Origin: Anthopleura xanthogrammica
Taxonomy: Eukaryota > Cnidaria > Anthozoa > Actiniaria > Actiniidae
Assembly: GCA_964019055.1 (NCBI GenBank)
Contig: OZ025208.1
Span: forward strand, 13,121,597 to 13,185,596
Length of the DNA stretch: 64,000 nucleotides
Reading direction: 5' to 3'
Shown here: positions 1 to 11,900 of the stretch, piece by piece
Numbering within the stretch: the first letter of the stretch is position 1
Layout: each line of letters starts with the position of its first letter
Translations under genes and position numbers: made by a program
Notes under the pieces: model-generated
Told to the model about the DNA's origin: nothing
The model's database searches: none
What the model saw: only the letters and a program-made list of their open reading frames with translations

Positions 1-1175
1 ATTCTTTTATTTATAAAGACAGACCTCGACTTGAAACCATTGTTTCGTGATCATCCAAGCAAATTCGGAAAAAGGTCTATTACAGTGATTCTACTTGGCT
101 CAGAAAAAAGTATAAGTATAACAGACATTAGTAGACATTAATTCCATTGTTTTCTCTGACTGCTAGTCACTAGTAGCCCACTTTCGATATCCTGGTTGAG
201 TGATCACGCACAAAGAAATTCAAGACAAGGCTCCAGGGAAATAAAAGAATATATTAGGATTACTTCATTGTTTCCCCAGAGCCTCATCTTTAATTGCTTT
301 GTGTGTGATCACTCAACCAGATTATCGAAAGTTAGCTATTATACAACTTTGTTTCATGGGTCAAATAATATCACTCTAGTCTAGTTGTTTCCCAGGTTAC
401 ATAAAACCATTCAGCTACTATTATCAGGCTCCTCCATCTCTCTCCACCCTAAATGTAGCCTACATCACTTCATAATAAGTGTAATTCTGCCACCCAAATG
501 TCTAGTGAGACCCAAGAATACAGAATCCCTGACATTTTTGTTCTTGGAACAAAAGCTTAAATAGTATGGGTTTTATTGCTGAGAGGGACAGGGAGAGAGA
601 TTGTTTTGTATTCCAAAATGAGTTCCAGAGACCTGAGACATGATACATGCAGGACTCCATGGACATTATTATCAAAATATTGACCTCTTGCTCAGAAAGT
701 GGGATTAACTTGCTTTGCAAGGATATTCTAATCTGTTACCATAATGCATAGCTTCTATCTCCTCTTGATCTGTGCTCCAGCTATGTTTCTGTAGAAAAGA
801 CAAATTGAAGAAATGTTACTATAATTTTTATGGTAAAGTTTAAACTCTGCAACTGCATGTGGTTGTGAGGGACATCAAAGAGAAGATTTGATTGGAGGAG
901 GATTCACACTGATGTCTTTTCTGGGAGGACTTTTAAAATGTAAATGGTTTGATTACTGAGAAATGGAACGGCACATGCATGACAACATCTCTGTCCATAA
1001 CTGACACCATCCTTTAAACCAATCACAACACGAGAAATCACTGCTTATGTATTCGAAATGCTTGCACATGGAACCATGACCATCACAGCACAGCATGTCT
1101 GTATCGTGATTTGTGTCATTTTTTCAAGTTGACACTACACCCACACGAAGCATCACAAATGAACTGACGCATATC
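1..1175. other. Region downstream of ELOA, no gene seen
   Basis: No coding exon is supported here. It should hold the ELOA 3' UTR, which is read on the minus strand. A candidate minus-strand AATAAA lies at 572-577 and another at 7-12, but neither is confirmed. One foldback repeat (181-331) is listed separately. The short open frames have no splice support and no recognisable family. Confidence 0.6.
181..331. repeat. Foldback (MITE-like) element, about 151 bp
   Basis: The arms 181-215 and 297-331 are near-perfect inverted copies; each contains CTGGTTGAGTGATCAC or its complement. Together with the 80-bp spacer they would form a long hairpin. The size and structure fit a non-autonomous DNA transposon, but no target duplication was identified. 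Confidence 0.7.
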
Positions 1176-4100
1176 CTACCTCTGGTTCTTTAATAGTTTC
1201 ATTGTTTTCTTCATCATTGGTGCTGGGCCTGGAAAAAAAAATACAAGTCCTTGGTATTGATCATCTGTAAGAGATTTGGGTGTGTTTGAATGCCTTTGAA
1301 CATCCCTTCACATGGATCACTAGGGTCCTGAATGTTCACACAAATCGAGCACAAACTCGGTAAACATTCTGTTCGAACTCGAGGTGAAAGGAGACACTTT
1401 CTTTGGACACAGTTTTCTAAATATGGAACCCCAGCCATAATAGTGCTCCACACACAAAGTCCGAAGGTCATAAAGTAAATTATCTTTTCCTGCACATCAC
1501 ATACATTCATCATTTTATCAAGTTATCTTTACACAGAGTGCATGCTTGTCTGTGTATTTATGCCATTTTCTTACCTGATCTTCTAGTTGGCGGAACAGGA
1601 GCAGGAGCAGCAGAATACAATTGCGACACATGACTACTTGGCTTTGATGAGTGTGATGAGTATGATGAGTGTGATGATTTTGGAGCAGATGAGCGTTTAA
1701 CTGGTGACATAATAGGTATCATCTCTATGCCGTGTCCTGTACCGTAACGTGCCTGCTTTCTGCGGATCTGAGGTGGTGGTTTAGCCTCTGTCATCACATA
1801 AGCTAACTTGACCTGCCGCTCTGGGAGTGAAATGATTCAAAAGTTGTCAGTATAAGATTTAGATAGACTTGTCTTAACGTGCATGGAAAGGAAATGGGAG
1901 AAAAGTGGATGAATGGGGAAGAGTGAATGGGAGGAGAGAAATTTTTGAGAATGAGAACTTGGCATGGCAAAACAAAGAAAAATGTTACAAATGGTGGGAA
2001 GGATGGGCAAGAAAGAAAGAAAAAGTGAATGAGAAATTATGGAATCAAATAAATAGTGAGTGGATTGAATTTTTGTTTTTTTATTTGATATTTCTTGGTA
2101 TTCGTTCTTGTGTCTTACCTGGTTTCTTAGCTGCCTGGGCTGCAGATATCTTGGCATTGATTTTTTCAAGTTTTTCATCTCGTTCTTGGCATTTTACCTA
2201 TATAACAATTCAGTAAATAATATCATGAGTGTGAGATGGAAAACTACATGTACTTAACAAATTTTGTGTCTTCTTTGCATGACAGTCATGGTACATACCA
2301 AATAAGAATCTCTCCATGAAAGATCTTCAACTTTTTTCTCACATTTGAATTGACGTCGATAATGAGCCTGCCATAGCTCATCTGATTCTTCAATGAAATA
2401 CTGCAATTTAAAATTATTTAATATGTTTAGAGATGTCTGCCAAGCAATTATGGGATTAAAGGGGCTGCGAGGTTGGGGAAGAAAAGCAATTTTAAAAGGG
2501 CTGAAAGGGTTCCAATCACAGATTTTAAATTTCAGCTGTGTTTAACAAAAGATTTCTCATTAGCTTCCATCAACATGGCTTTGTCATTAGACTCTCTTGC
2601 ACATAGAACTTTGCTATCCTTTGAGGCATTACTTTAAAAAATAAATATTTAAGATAATGACATGTTTATTAATTATAGTCCGAAATGATGTCTGAAAACT
2701 CTTATATAAGGAGCTGTCAAAATATGTCTCCAGATTTTTATGATCCTGATCAGAAAAGTGAAATTGCATTCTGTGTTTCTTCCTGATACTGTGCGCACTA
2801 GCAAAACATGCATGATGTACTATATGTTTGATAGAATGATCGACACACCATTGCCAAATGACTCTTATTATACTCACAGGATTACACTCCTCTAGATGTA
2901 AGAGCTGCTGGGGGTTGCACCTGCAGGGGAAAAATTACAACATTTACTAAAAGTGATGGTAGGGGGATAGTAGACACATGCTTGGTTGAGAGAAGAACAT
3001 TGAAACAGTTGAGGTCTCATTTGATGCATATATATATATACTTACTTGGATAACACAGGGAATAAAATATCATATGGTACACCACCAGTGTCGTGAAGGG
3101 CTGTATAAGAACAGATGATAAAATTATTTGATGTAACACGATATCATTTAAGATTACTCAGCTAAGTAGCAAAGGAGATTATAGGCTTGACCATCCATCC
3201 AGACCATCTATCTACCCATCCATTCTTTCATCCATCCTTCCATTCATACAGTATCTATCCATCTACATCCATCTGTGCACACATCCGTCCATCTGTTCAT
3301 CTGGACATCCATGCACCCATCCATCCCACTGTCGCATGTTTGTACATGATATCTTACCTTCAATGTGTTCTAGTAAGACTCTAATACAGCTATCAAATAG
3401 TGAAGTTACAACTGCAAAGAAAAGAAACAAGTCCAAAATGAGTAATGGGGTACAACCAATATTATATATTCATTTGGGCATTTCCTACTTTAGATGAGAT
3501 GACGTTATATTTCAGTTCCATCCCAAAGAAATAATACTTCAGGGAATGACAACTCACTTCCACAGGATGCAGGATTTTTTCTTCCTGAGAAAACTTGTGT
3601 TTTTGACTTCTTTGACTTGATTTCCCCAACAAACGTTCCTTCGATGATTCCTAAAGATTAAAACATTACTTTGTATGTTTATAAGGTATTTAACAATCAC
3701 AACTGTATGCTGCTTGATACCAGTGTTTAACAATTATAGACCTTATTCGTTCGTTGCCAAGGGCATTACATTGTTTTGCTAATTCAGATCAGATTTCATT
3801 CTCTTGAGAAATTATAAGATTCTTTGTTTGGGTTATATCCATATTCATATTATGACTTCTCAAACTATGCAACCATAACAAAAACATGATACTAGGGGTT
3901 TGACACATGGTCTGTAATGGGAATTTATTTGCACCAAGATAAAGGAGCTTTATTATGAAAAAATATCACATTCCTGCAGGGTATAACAATATATATATAT
4001 ATATAATCATAGTAACTATTGTTTTGATTTTTTTAAATATATATATATGTACGTACGTACCTCCTCGTTTCTTGATGGGAGAATCATCAAAGGATGGTAG

Positions 4101-7100
4101 TCGAGATGGTTTATATGTTGGTTGGATATCAGGTAGAAGAGCTTCATTAACGGATGCTACTGAAGGTAGAGGGGGTAAGTAGGGGCTCGACATGTGGTCA
4201 TTGATTTCCTGGTTGCTATGGCGATAAGAAGAATAAGAAGATGATGACGTGGTGGGGTTTGGTCGATGTTTTTTCTTCGGCTTCAAACTTTCTTTACTTA
4301 TTTCACAACCAAACGATATATCACAGAGTTGAAGAGACGGAGCCTGTGAATCAGAAGACAGCAATAATATTAAATATTTATCTAATAAAATAAGATAAGG
4401 ATTTTGATAAACAAATAAGATAATATTTAAAAAAATAGAAATAAAACAACTCAAAACAAGAAAAATTAAAAGAAAGGGGAAGAAAAAACTGAAAAAATAA
4501 CAAAAATATTACTAAAGATAATAAATGTTAATTTTAAAAAAGGCTAATAATTTATACTCATTATATAGCAAGGTAATTTCCCGCGCTATGATTGGTCAAT
4601 TTGGGGTCCATAACTTAAGGTATGGACCGAAAATCAAAATGGTCTTTCCTAGCCTTGCCATATAATAAATATCTTATTAACCTTGTTTGGTCAGTCTGTA
4701 CCATGAGTTCTGGATCCTCGTTTTTCCCACTTTTTTTATGGCCCATGTGCTACGTGCTTGGGCCATAAGGCAGTGGAAAAAACTTGGTCTATAACTTACA
4801 ATACGGACCTCGAACTTGATTAATAAGAGCTATATATAGTATGTGAAAAATTGGACCTGTTTACCATTTACCACAATGTGTTAGTAGCTTTATTAATTAT
4901 TTATTGTTTTTTCTAGATTATATTTTAAATGAAAGAACAGACAATTCGATAATGATGACGAAATCATGGAAAATGGATACCAAACAACGATATCTAAACA
5001 AAAAGAAGTTGTTTGGTGCAATTTTGAAACGACTTGAGCGAATTCTCAAAATCACCCTAAAAAAACCTAAAAAGTCACTTAGGCCATTTTCATTATAACC
5101 CCTTCAATTACAGATGAGCTGAAAAAAATCTTTAAAATAAAATAAACTTTTCGGGAAAACTTATATTCTTCATTGGGAATCAAAATTCATTAATTCATAG
5201 TACACCAATGGTTCCGTTCTTGCCACTACGCAGGCTTAATTACATTGATTTTCATGTAAATGTATGTAACTAAATGGAAAAAGACTTTCAGTTTTGTTTT
5301 TTTAAAGTCTCTAGTTAAATCCCGGTATTAAATGCTTATTCAGTTATCTTTCTTATACAACAAGTACTGCTTCCATGAAACTTGTTATTTGATATTTCCT
5401 TACAATAAATGATCAGTAGGAAAAAATAGATCGAAATGTAGAATAACTGACAGCTAGAACATTCAAATCTTACAAAATAATGTGGAATTCCTGAACAGAC
5501 ACGGTCTTAGACAGCCTTTCCTGATGACGGGAAATGCAGGAAACTCAGGGGAAATCCCCGGAAGTCAGGTGCACACAAAATAACAACAATCATAAAGCTA
5601 CACACAGTCAATTATTATTACATGTAAACGCTGAGAAGATAATGGAGGAAAAAAATTAAAGGTTCAAACTTTCAAACTTATGAGCAAGAACTGATATTAA
5701 TGACAAACTGTATAAGAAAACCTCATGATGATGTTCAACCTCTAAACTACTATTTTCTTTTCGTTTATTTGCCTTTCACTTTTTCATTTTCTTGTCACAT
5801 CCTAATTGATGACAAAGCAGTACAGCCAAAACAGATATAGCACATATTAGCAGGGCTTTTAAAAAAATAATGGCTGTTCCTCTGTGCGGACAATGACTGG
5901 CCAGATTTGGACATTGTTCGGTCAAATCTTTATACTGAGCCAGAAATGAGGTGAGCTATATATAACTAATTTGGTCGGTCATTATGACTGGCAACTGAGC
6001 GGCTTTTATTCTAAGCCCTGATAAGAAAGATGCTTAAAACACAATCAAAACAAATATATACATGCTTCGTCAGCATCAAGTGAGTATATATATACAAATA
6101 ATATATAAATATGTTAATGAATATTAAATACCTTTGTTTTTTTTGGATTGTCCTTTTCTGGTTTTCTTTTTTCCCTTTCTTTCTTTTCCCTTCCGTTTAT
6201 TTCACTTCCTCTGTTTCGCTGTATTTCAGGTTGTTCAATTTCAATTTCACTGTTCAATAATGATGACGATCCTGCTAATTTCGTCGAAGTCGATGAAGGT
6301 GAATATTGTTCTACACTCTCTTTGGTATTTTCCATATTCTGGCTACTTATAACAACATTTTTCCATTTTGTGACTAAATTGCTTGCTGCATCACAAACAA
6401 GACCTTCATGCTTCTTCAATCCATTTACTATTTTCCCAATACCAGTATTCTGTGTTAATAAAATAATAATATACAATAAGCCGTCATAAAGATCTCCAAA
6501 TATTTTACAAAACGTACATATCAACAACAACAAGAAAAATACAATAATTTTACAAAGCCAAGACCAAATAAATACAAACCAGCCAGTCTGAATTAATAGT
6601 TTCAGATTGTAATCTGTTTTGTATTTAAGCTTACACAACAAGGGTATTTATCAACACATTTCCCTCGTGTATTTGTCGTTAGATTACAGAATATTTTTCT
6701 TGGAATAATCTTCTAGGATCCTATGAGAAACCACGATAGTGAAAGTCTCATAAAAAGTGAATAATTCCCCTTCATCGCACAAGATATAAGTGTATAATCC
6801 GTTCCAATGACTGCTTCAACTCAATCTGCTTTGTTTGCGAAGACGTGATTCAACATAAAAATAATAAAACCCGGGTCAAAGCTACACAAAATGTCTTACT
6901 TCTAGAGAATAATACATCCTATTTTACCTTTAAGATGTCTACGTTAACTTCTAGCTGATCTAAGTGCCTTAGATATTTTAAAATCTAAAGAGAAAACACA
7001 GAACATTCAAACGTTAGTTCCACAAATTTTGTCGTCAAAATTACTACATTTTTTCAGGATTTATCGAGTTATTCATTGAATTTTACCTTTCTTTCTTCAA

Positions 7101-7158
7101 GCTCGTTTGATGTTAACTTCTTTTTTACCTTCAAAATGTATTTCTCTACCCCAGGCAT
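1176..7158 (-). CDS. ELOA: Elongin-A (RNA polymerase II elongation factor, Elongin BC adaptor)
   Basis: Elongin A stimulates Pol II elongation and, with Elongin B/C and Cullin-5, serves in a ubiquitin ligase acting on stalled Pol II (known of the family). Twelve exons join in phase to 484 aa: 7158-7087, 6984-6928, 6449-6132, 4343-4061, 3650-3558, 3411-3358, 3100-3046, 2920-2878, 2400-2299, 2197-2119, 1820-1575, 1228-1176. Residues 1 to about 85 form a TFIIS N-terminal helical domain (LDQLEVNVDILK, NTGIGKIVNGLKKHEG). A Ser/Lys/Pro-rich linker follows. Near residues 277-287, SLFDSCIRVL fits the BC-box consensus for Elongin C. It is followed by the F-box-like block with GGVPYDIL, LEECNPYFIEESDELW and a conserved C-terminus (APMMKKTMKLLKNQR). 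The protein is shorter than vertebrate Elongin A (about 770 aa), mainly in the linker. The start codon begins the TFIIS domain with no earlier in-frame candidate exon seen. Confidence 0.93.
3187..3345. repeat. (CATC)n-type microsatellite in ELOA intron
   Basis: Imperfect CCAT/CATC tetranucleotide repeats lie between ELOA exons at 3100 and 3358. A similar CATC-rich tract lies at about 28040-28170 in a TRAM intron. Open frames across it are repeat artefacts. Confidence 0.8.
3737..3950. repeat. Dispersed foldback repeat, family B (copy 1)
   Basis: It begins TAGACC and contains TTCTCTTGAGAA and AAGATTCTTTGTTTG, then a diverged inverted end near GGTCTGTAATGGG. Related copies are at 37838-38118 and 56177-56362. 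It lies in an ELOA intron. Confidence 0.55.
4556..4830. repeat. Inverted-repeat-rich block in ELOA intron
   Basis: There are two nested hairpins. One has arms beginning TTATATAGCAAGG near 4560 and ending CCTTGCCATATAATAA near 4670, with an inner GGTCCATA/TATGGACC. The other pairs TTTTTCCCACTTTTT with its complement around a GGCCCA/TGGGCC core at 4738-4770. They are probably degraded non-autonomous transposons. Confidence 0.45.
5862..6019. repeat. Foldback repeat, family G (copy 1)
   Basis: The ends are AGGGCTTTTA and an inverted TTCTAAGCCCT; the interior carries GACTGGCCAGATTTGGACA. Relatives with the same ends or core are at 40672-40823, about 41625-41785, 49480-49645 and 50620-50755. The size (about 150 bp) and the inverted ends fit a MITE. 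Confidence 0.6.
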
Positions 7159-8699
7159 GGTTCAAAACGTACTCTATAATGGCCGTAAAATACGTTTTAT
7201 TATCAGCCAAAAAAATAATCTAGTAAGGGAATATTTTGGCCTCGACTAGATGTAAGGCTCCAATTTCCGGTTTAGACAGGAAGTAAATGTAGTATTCCCT
7301 AGGTTACTCGCAACTTTTAGTACACAGGGAACCCAACATTATGCGACTTACAAGTGAATGCATGTTTTAACATGCAAAAAAAAAAAAAGTGGATGTAGTG
7401 GATGTAGTTGTTCAAAAGGTATGTAGATTTTTTGAATGCTTAATGGTTTCAACAATCTTTATAATTCAATTCTGTTTTACATTCTTCTCAGTGATTTGGA
7501 TTAATTGAACTTATAAAATTCTTGTCCAACAGTTTCAGTTCAGAAATGCTACAAGATGGATGTCTGTCAAGACTTCATGGGTGAGTGTGAGATGACTGAG
7601 TTTGTGCAAAATATCTAATTAATGTAAGCTTAAATGTAAATGAGTAATGTAGCTTTACTCAACGAAGAGGTTTTTCTTATATGCAATCTTTTTATGTATA
7701 TAAAAATAATATTTTAATAATGCTAAGCCTGAGTGAAGTCCAACTTTAACTCTGGTTATGAGTTAAAGTCAAGCTAAACAGAGGCTGCACACAGGCTAAA
7801 TATGCCAAGATGTTTGCTTGAGAAAAGGTTTGAGTCACTGGCTCTGTGGCTCTGTGATTGTATGCTCTGACAAGTCTTGTAAAACATGTATGATTTCTGT
7901 GAATGGAACACTGTTTTTTATAGCCCTGTTAAAAACCAGCATGGGAGTTGTGTTATGTGATACCAATATTCATGACTAGCGTGGAGAAAGGGCAAGCCTT
8001 CAGCTTAGTCTTCATATGGTGCCTCATGCTCTCTTGAATCTTTTTAGGCTTTGCAAAATGATAATACATTTTGTCATAATAAGATCTTCAAGAAATTGCA
8101 TGTATAGGTGGTATGTAAGAAAGCAGAAATTCAGTGAGTTGTATGATTATAAGGACTGTGGAGAGCCTGTGTGTGTGTGTGTGGTGGGGGTTAAAACTGG
8201 AAAATACAACACTTTCTTGCGAGTATTCAAAAGGACAAAAAGTTGGGGTTTATAGACCCTCTGCCCCTCCCTTCCTGCTCTGTGGTCTCTGATGAACCAA
8301 ACAATCTATATATATGTATCTTTGATTTTGTATTTTAATGCTTAGCCACTCATTGGAACAAATAATATCTATGTCATGCCTAAAATTGCAACAATCTATC
8401 AAAACCTAACTTTCTCAATAAATACATTTTCTTCTCTCTACTAGCCTGCATAGTCAGTTAGATGCATAAGTTCTGTATCTACTTTAGAATTCTTTTTTAT
8501 TTATAAATATACAAACAGTCCAGTTTTGATGTAGTTCCTCATCAGGGTGAATGCAGTTCTTCCATATCTCTATTAACTGTTTTTTCTAAGGATTTCAGTT
8601 GGCAGTCTTATAAATATATATTTGAATTGGATCGAGGGAGCCTATTCTTGCCTTGTATCTCTGTTCAAACCAATATCTGTTGATAGAGAACTGTGTTTC
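7159..8699. other. Intergenic region between ELOA start and FBXO10 end
   Basis: It contains the ELOA promoter side (next to 7158) and, at the right, the FBXO10 3' UTR. A minus-strand AATAAA at 8496-8501 is a reasonable poly(A) signal for FBXO10. No coding exon of a known family was seen. One exon-like segment at 7533-7583 is treated as a finding. Confidence 0.6.
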
Positions 8700-8998
8700 T
8701 CCATGAGAAAATGCTACAAGGTCACGCAAACTGTTTTCTCCCGTGACATTCCATGTACAGAGAGACAGTGTTACGAGATCACGCAAAATTGTGTTCTCCC
8801 GTGAAATTCCATGTACAGAGAGACAGTGTTACGAGATCACGCAAAATCGTGTTCTCCCGTGACATCCCGTGTACAGAGAGACAGTGTTACGAGATCACGC
8901 AAAATCGTGTTCTCCCGTGACATTCCATGTACAGAGAGACAGTGTTACGAGATCACGCAAAATCGTGTTCTCCCGTGACATCCCGTGTATATAGAGAC
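8700..8998. repeat. 58-bp minisatellite overlapping the FBXO10 stop codon
   Basis: About five tandem copies of a 58-bp unit are present. The landmark GTTACGAGATCACGC recurs at 8770, 8828, 8886 and 8944, exactly 58 bp apart; a diverged first copy starts near 8713. The rightmost unit contains the last codons and stop of FBXO10 (minus strand), so the array grows from coding sequence into the 3' UTR. Copies differ by a few substitutions, such as TTCCATG against TCCCGTG. Confidence 0.93.
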
Positions 8999-11900
8999 GA
9001 TGTTTGCAGCACTAGATGAATTAACTGACCCAAACTTGTTCGATTTTTCGTTTATCTTATTAATATTACTCGGCCTGGGTCGAGGAGGTTCACCTTCCAT
9101 GTCAACTGAATCGTCCAGTTTACAAGTCTTGGATTCTGTATCGTACATACAAAACAGCTTGGACTCAGCGAGTTTGATTTGAACGACATTATTATTGTAC
9201 AAGTGTGTGGTGCTTTCAGGATGTTGGTATAGTGAAGCTACCTTGCTTTCATAGATATCATTCCATTCAACGAAACCTCGCGCATTTTCCATAATACCAA
9301 TCCCGTGATGCTTTGTGGACTGCACGCGATTTCGCGTCACGAACGGGTCTCCAGGACCACAGATTTGGACTCCACACAACACGTTCGAAAACACGTCATT
9401 TTCTCGGATAATTCCTTTCCCCGATATGTGTAAACCATGTTTATGGTTTCCATAGATACCATTACCATGGATACTAGCCGAAGAATTGGTATCGATGCTG
9501 ATGCCGGATCCCTCGTTTTTGCATATACCGTTGTCCTGAATGGTGATGTCCGCTGGCTTGACGATACTGATACCGCAGCCCTTGTTGCTATGGATATTAT
9601 TGTCCCTAATTAGAAGTCCTTCATTGGCGCAGAAGTGAATACCGTGGCCAGCATTGTCGTATATTTTATTATTATCTATAGTGGCGTAGTTCTTGTCCGG
9701 TCTTGGACCTAATGAAAAAAAAACCGGAAATATTTATCAAGCTAAAATTTAAACATGCATTTTTAAATTCCTTCCCGCCACCCCGATTCATGTTGTTGAC
9801 ACTACAAACACTGTGCACGCTTGTTGCAAAACAGTTGCGCAATGGATTTCGTACAGTTGCGCAATGGATTTCGTACAGTTGCGCAATGAATTTCGTACAG
9901 TTGCGCAATGGATTTCGTACAGTTGCGCAATGAATTTCGTACAGTTGCGCAATGAATTTCGTACAGTTACGCCATGGATAGCGCACTGATTTAATGTTAT
10001 TGCGCACAAAACAAACTGCGATTCCTCGAAGGTGCGCACTAGGAGAACAGGTCTTTGAGGTTTAAATAGGACGTTAGGGAGTTGCTGATCTCTAAGTAAG
10101 CCAGGGTTTTTGAGGTGTTGAAGTGATTTATACCAAGTGATCCACATATATTTATAGACAGAGTTTTGTTCCAACGAGCATGACACTTCAATATCGCAGT
10201 ATCGAAGAGGAAATTAAATAGGAAAAGAGCTAAACATCGCTATATATAGAGGAAGAGAGCTGAATCTGGTTCAGCATTATGGGAAAAATCGGCCGGGCCA
10301 GCGTTGGGCGAGGTCGGACCGAGATTGTGGTAACAATAAATAAAGGAGTAGAAGCTGAGATATTATGAATACAGAAAGCCAGATAGTCAGATAAAAGGAC
10401 CGGTAGTATTAATAAGGACTGGCCAGGCTACCTGTGAAATCCAAGGTATGGTCATGGTCATCAAAATTGGACGATGATGTCAAGTCTTCATCGTAGAATA
10501 ACGGTTGAAGGAGCTGCTCCTATAAAAAACAAGAGAACATTTATTAGATTCTGACATGATGTTCGTAATGGCAAGGACACTGCTGCCCCTCAATACTGGA
10601 TCCAGGGGGGGGGGGGGGGCAGGAAAACCTAACACTTTCATTTTTATATTCGTCCAATATTTTTGTATTATTCACTCACTACCTGGATCAAAATCTCCCG
10701 CGCCCCCTTGCTTACGAATATAGTTCAGTGCTACTATATTTAGCTTTCATATCTTGATATTACATCCCTCAAAACAAGCAAGGTCAAGTTGGAATGACAA
10801 ACTCATCTAATATTCTAGAAACGGCACTTCCTCAATTCAAAAAGAAAATCTTAGATACTAAGCTTTTCTAAATCTTTCATAGATTAACCGACATGCCGGG
10901 CTGCTCTGATAACAGACTCGTTCACAGAAAAGAGAAAAGACAGCTTAGAAAGGAAAATCCGCAAAGCAGGGGTTGTATTTTGTTTTTCACTGATAAGCGA
11001 TACGTAAAATAAGACTCGAGGCAATGTTTGTCCGATGGCTTAATGGAAAGGAAACATCTTGTAGACTAAATCTTACGCTAAGGGTAAATAGCGGATAAAA
11101 ATAAGATTTCATAAAATATCTTAGACACTATTTGCGCTATCATTGGCCGAGAAATGTTAGCTTGAGTGGTTATATCAGAAGGCACTAGTCTTCTGTACGT
11201 GTATTGGATTCCCTTTTAAATCCTTTAATTTTAAAAGCAATATAATAAAGCTACTTTGAGGTATTGACCAATATCAAAATTATATCCTGAGAAGGTGGAT
11301 ATTAGAAAAATATAAATCACTTTTTTTCTCGAGCAGAATGTGTTATTTAGATTTAGACTTATACAAGTTTCCGGCTCAGTCTCGTACTTTGAATAGAGTG
11401 TTCAATATATGCTGTGATATGCTAAAGGACTTTCGAGAAGTCATGCAGACTAACACTCGCCGAATCGATAGATACGCATTGTGCTCTTCCTTTTTTACCC
11501 TCCCCTCCCCTGAGAATTCACAGTAACACTCGACTCGGATACGCCACGTGTTTAAGGTTCTCTAGGCTTATACAACTCCTGTTGACTCCCAGCGAATTAA
11601 TACTACAGTATTCTTTGCGTGTATCCCTTCTCGGGAGGATAAAAGGCAAAAAAAAAAAAATCATCACCGCCATGTTGGTTCGTAAAAACAAAAGATGGCG
11701 GCTCTGACGTCACTTGCGTTCCAAAAATAGAGACGGCACTCAGTCTTATTGTCGCTTTTTGATCAAATAAAATCACACAAGAATAAAACAAGAATGAAAC
11801 GGGGCATGAAGTTGGGGAAAGGAAATACTATGTTTGATTCTGTTTTATTGATGTTATCTGACCTGATCCTGTTCTTGTTGAACGAACTGTGAGCTCAGCT

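Noticed and set aside
1229..1513. Minus-strand open frame of 99 aa before the last ELOA exon
   Set aside because: The true exon starts at 1228 after a T-rich tract and AG; the frame is intronic and in the wrong phase.
9672..10186. Repetitive open frames and a possible CRISPR-like array
   Set aside because: The 22-bp units are directly adjacent, without spacers, in a eukaryotic intron; the frames are artefacts of the repeat.
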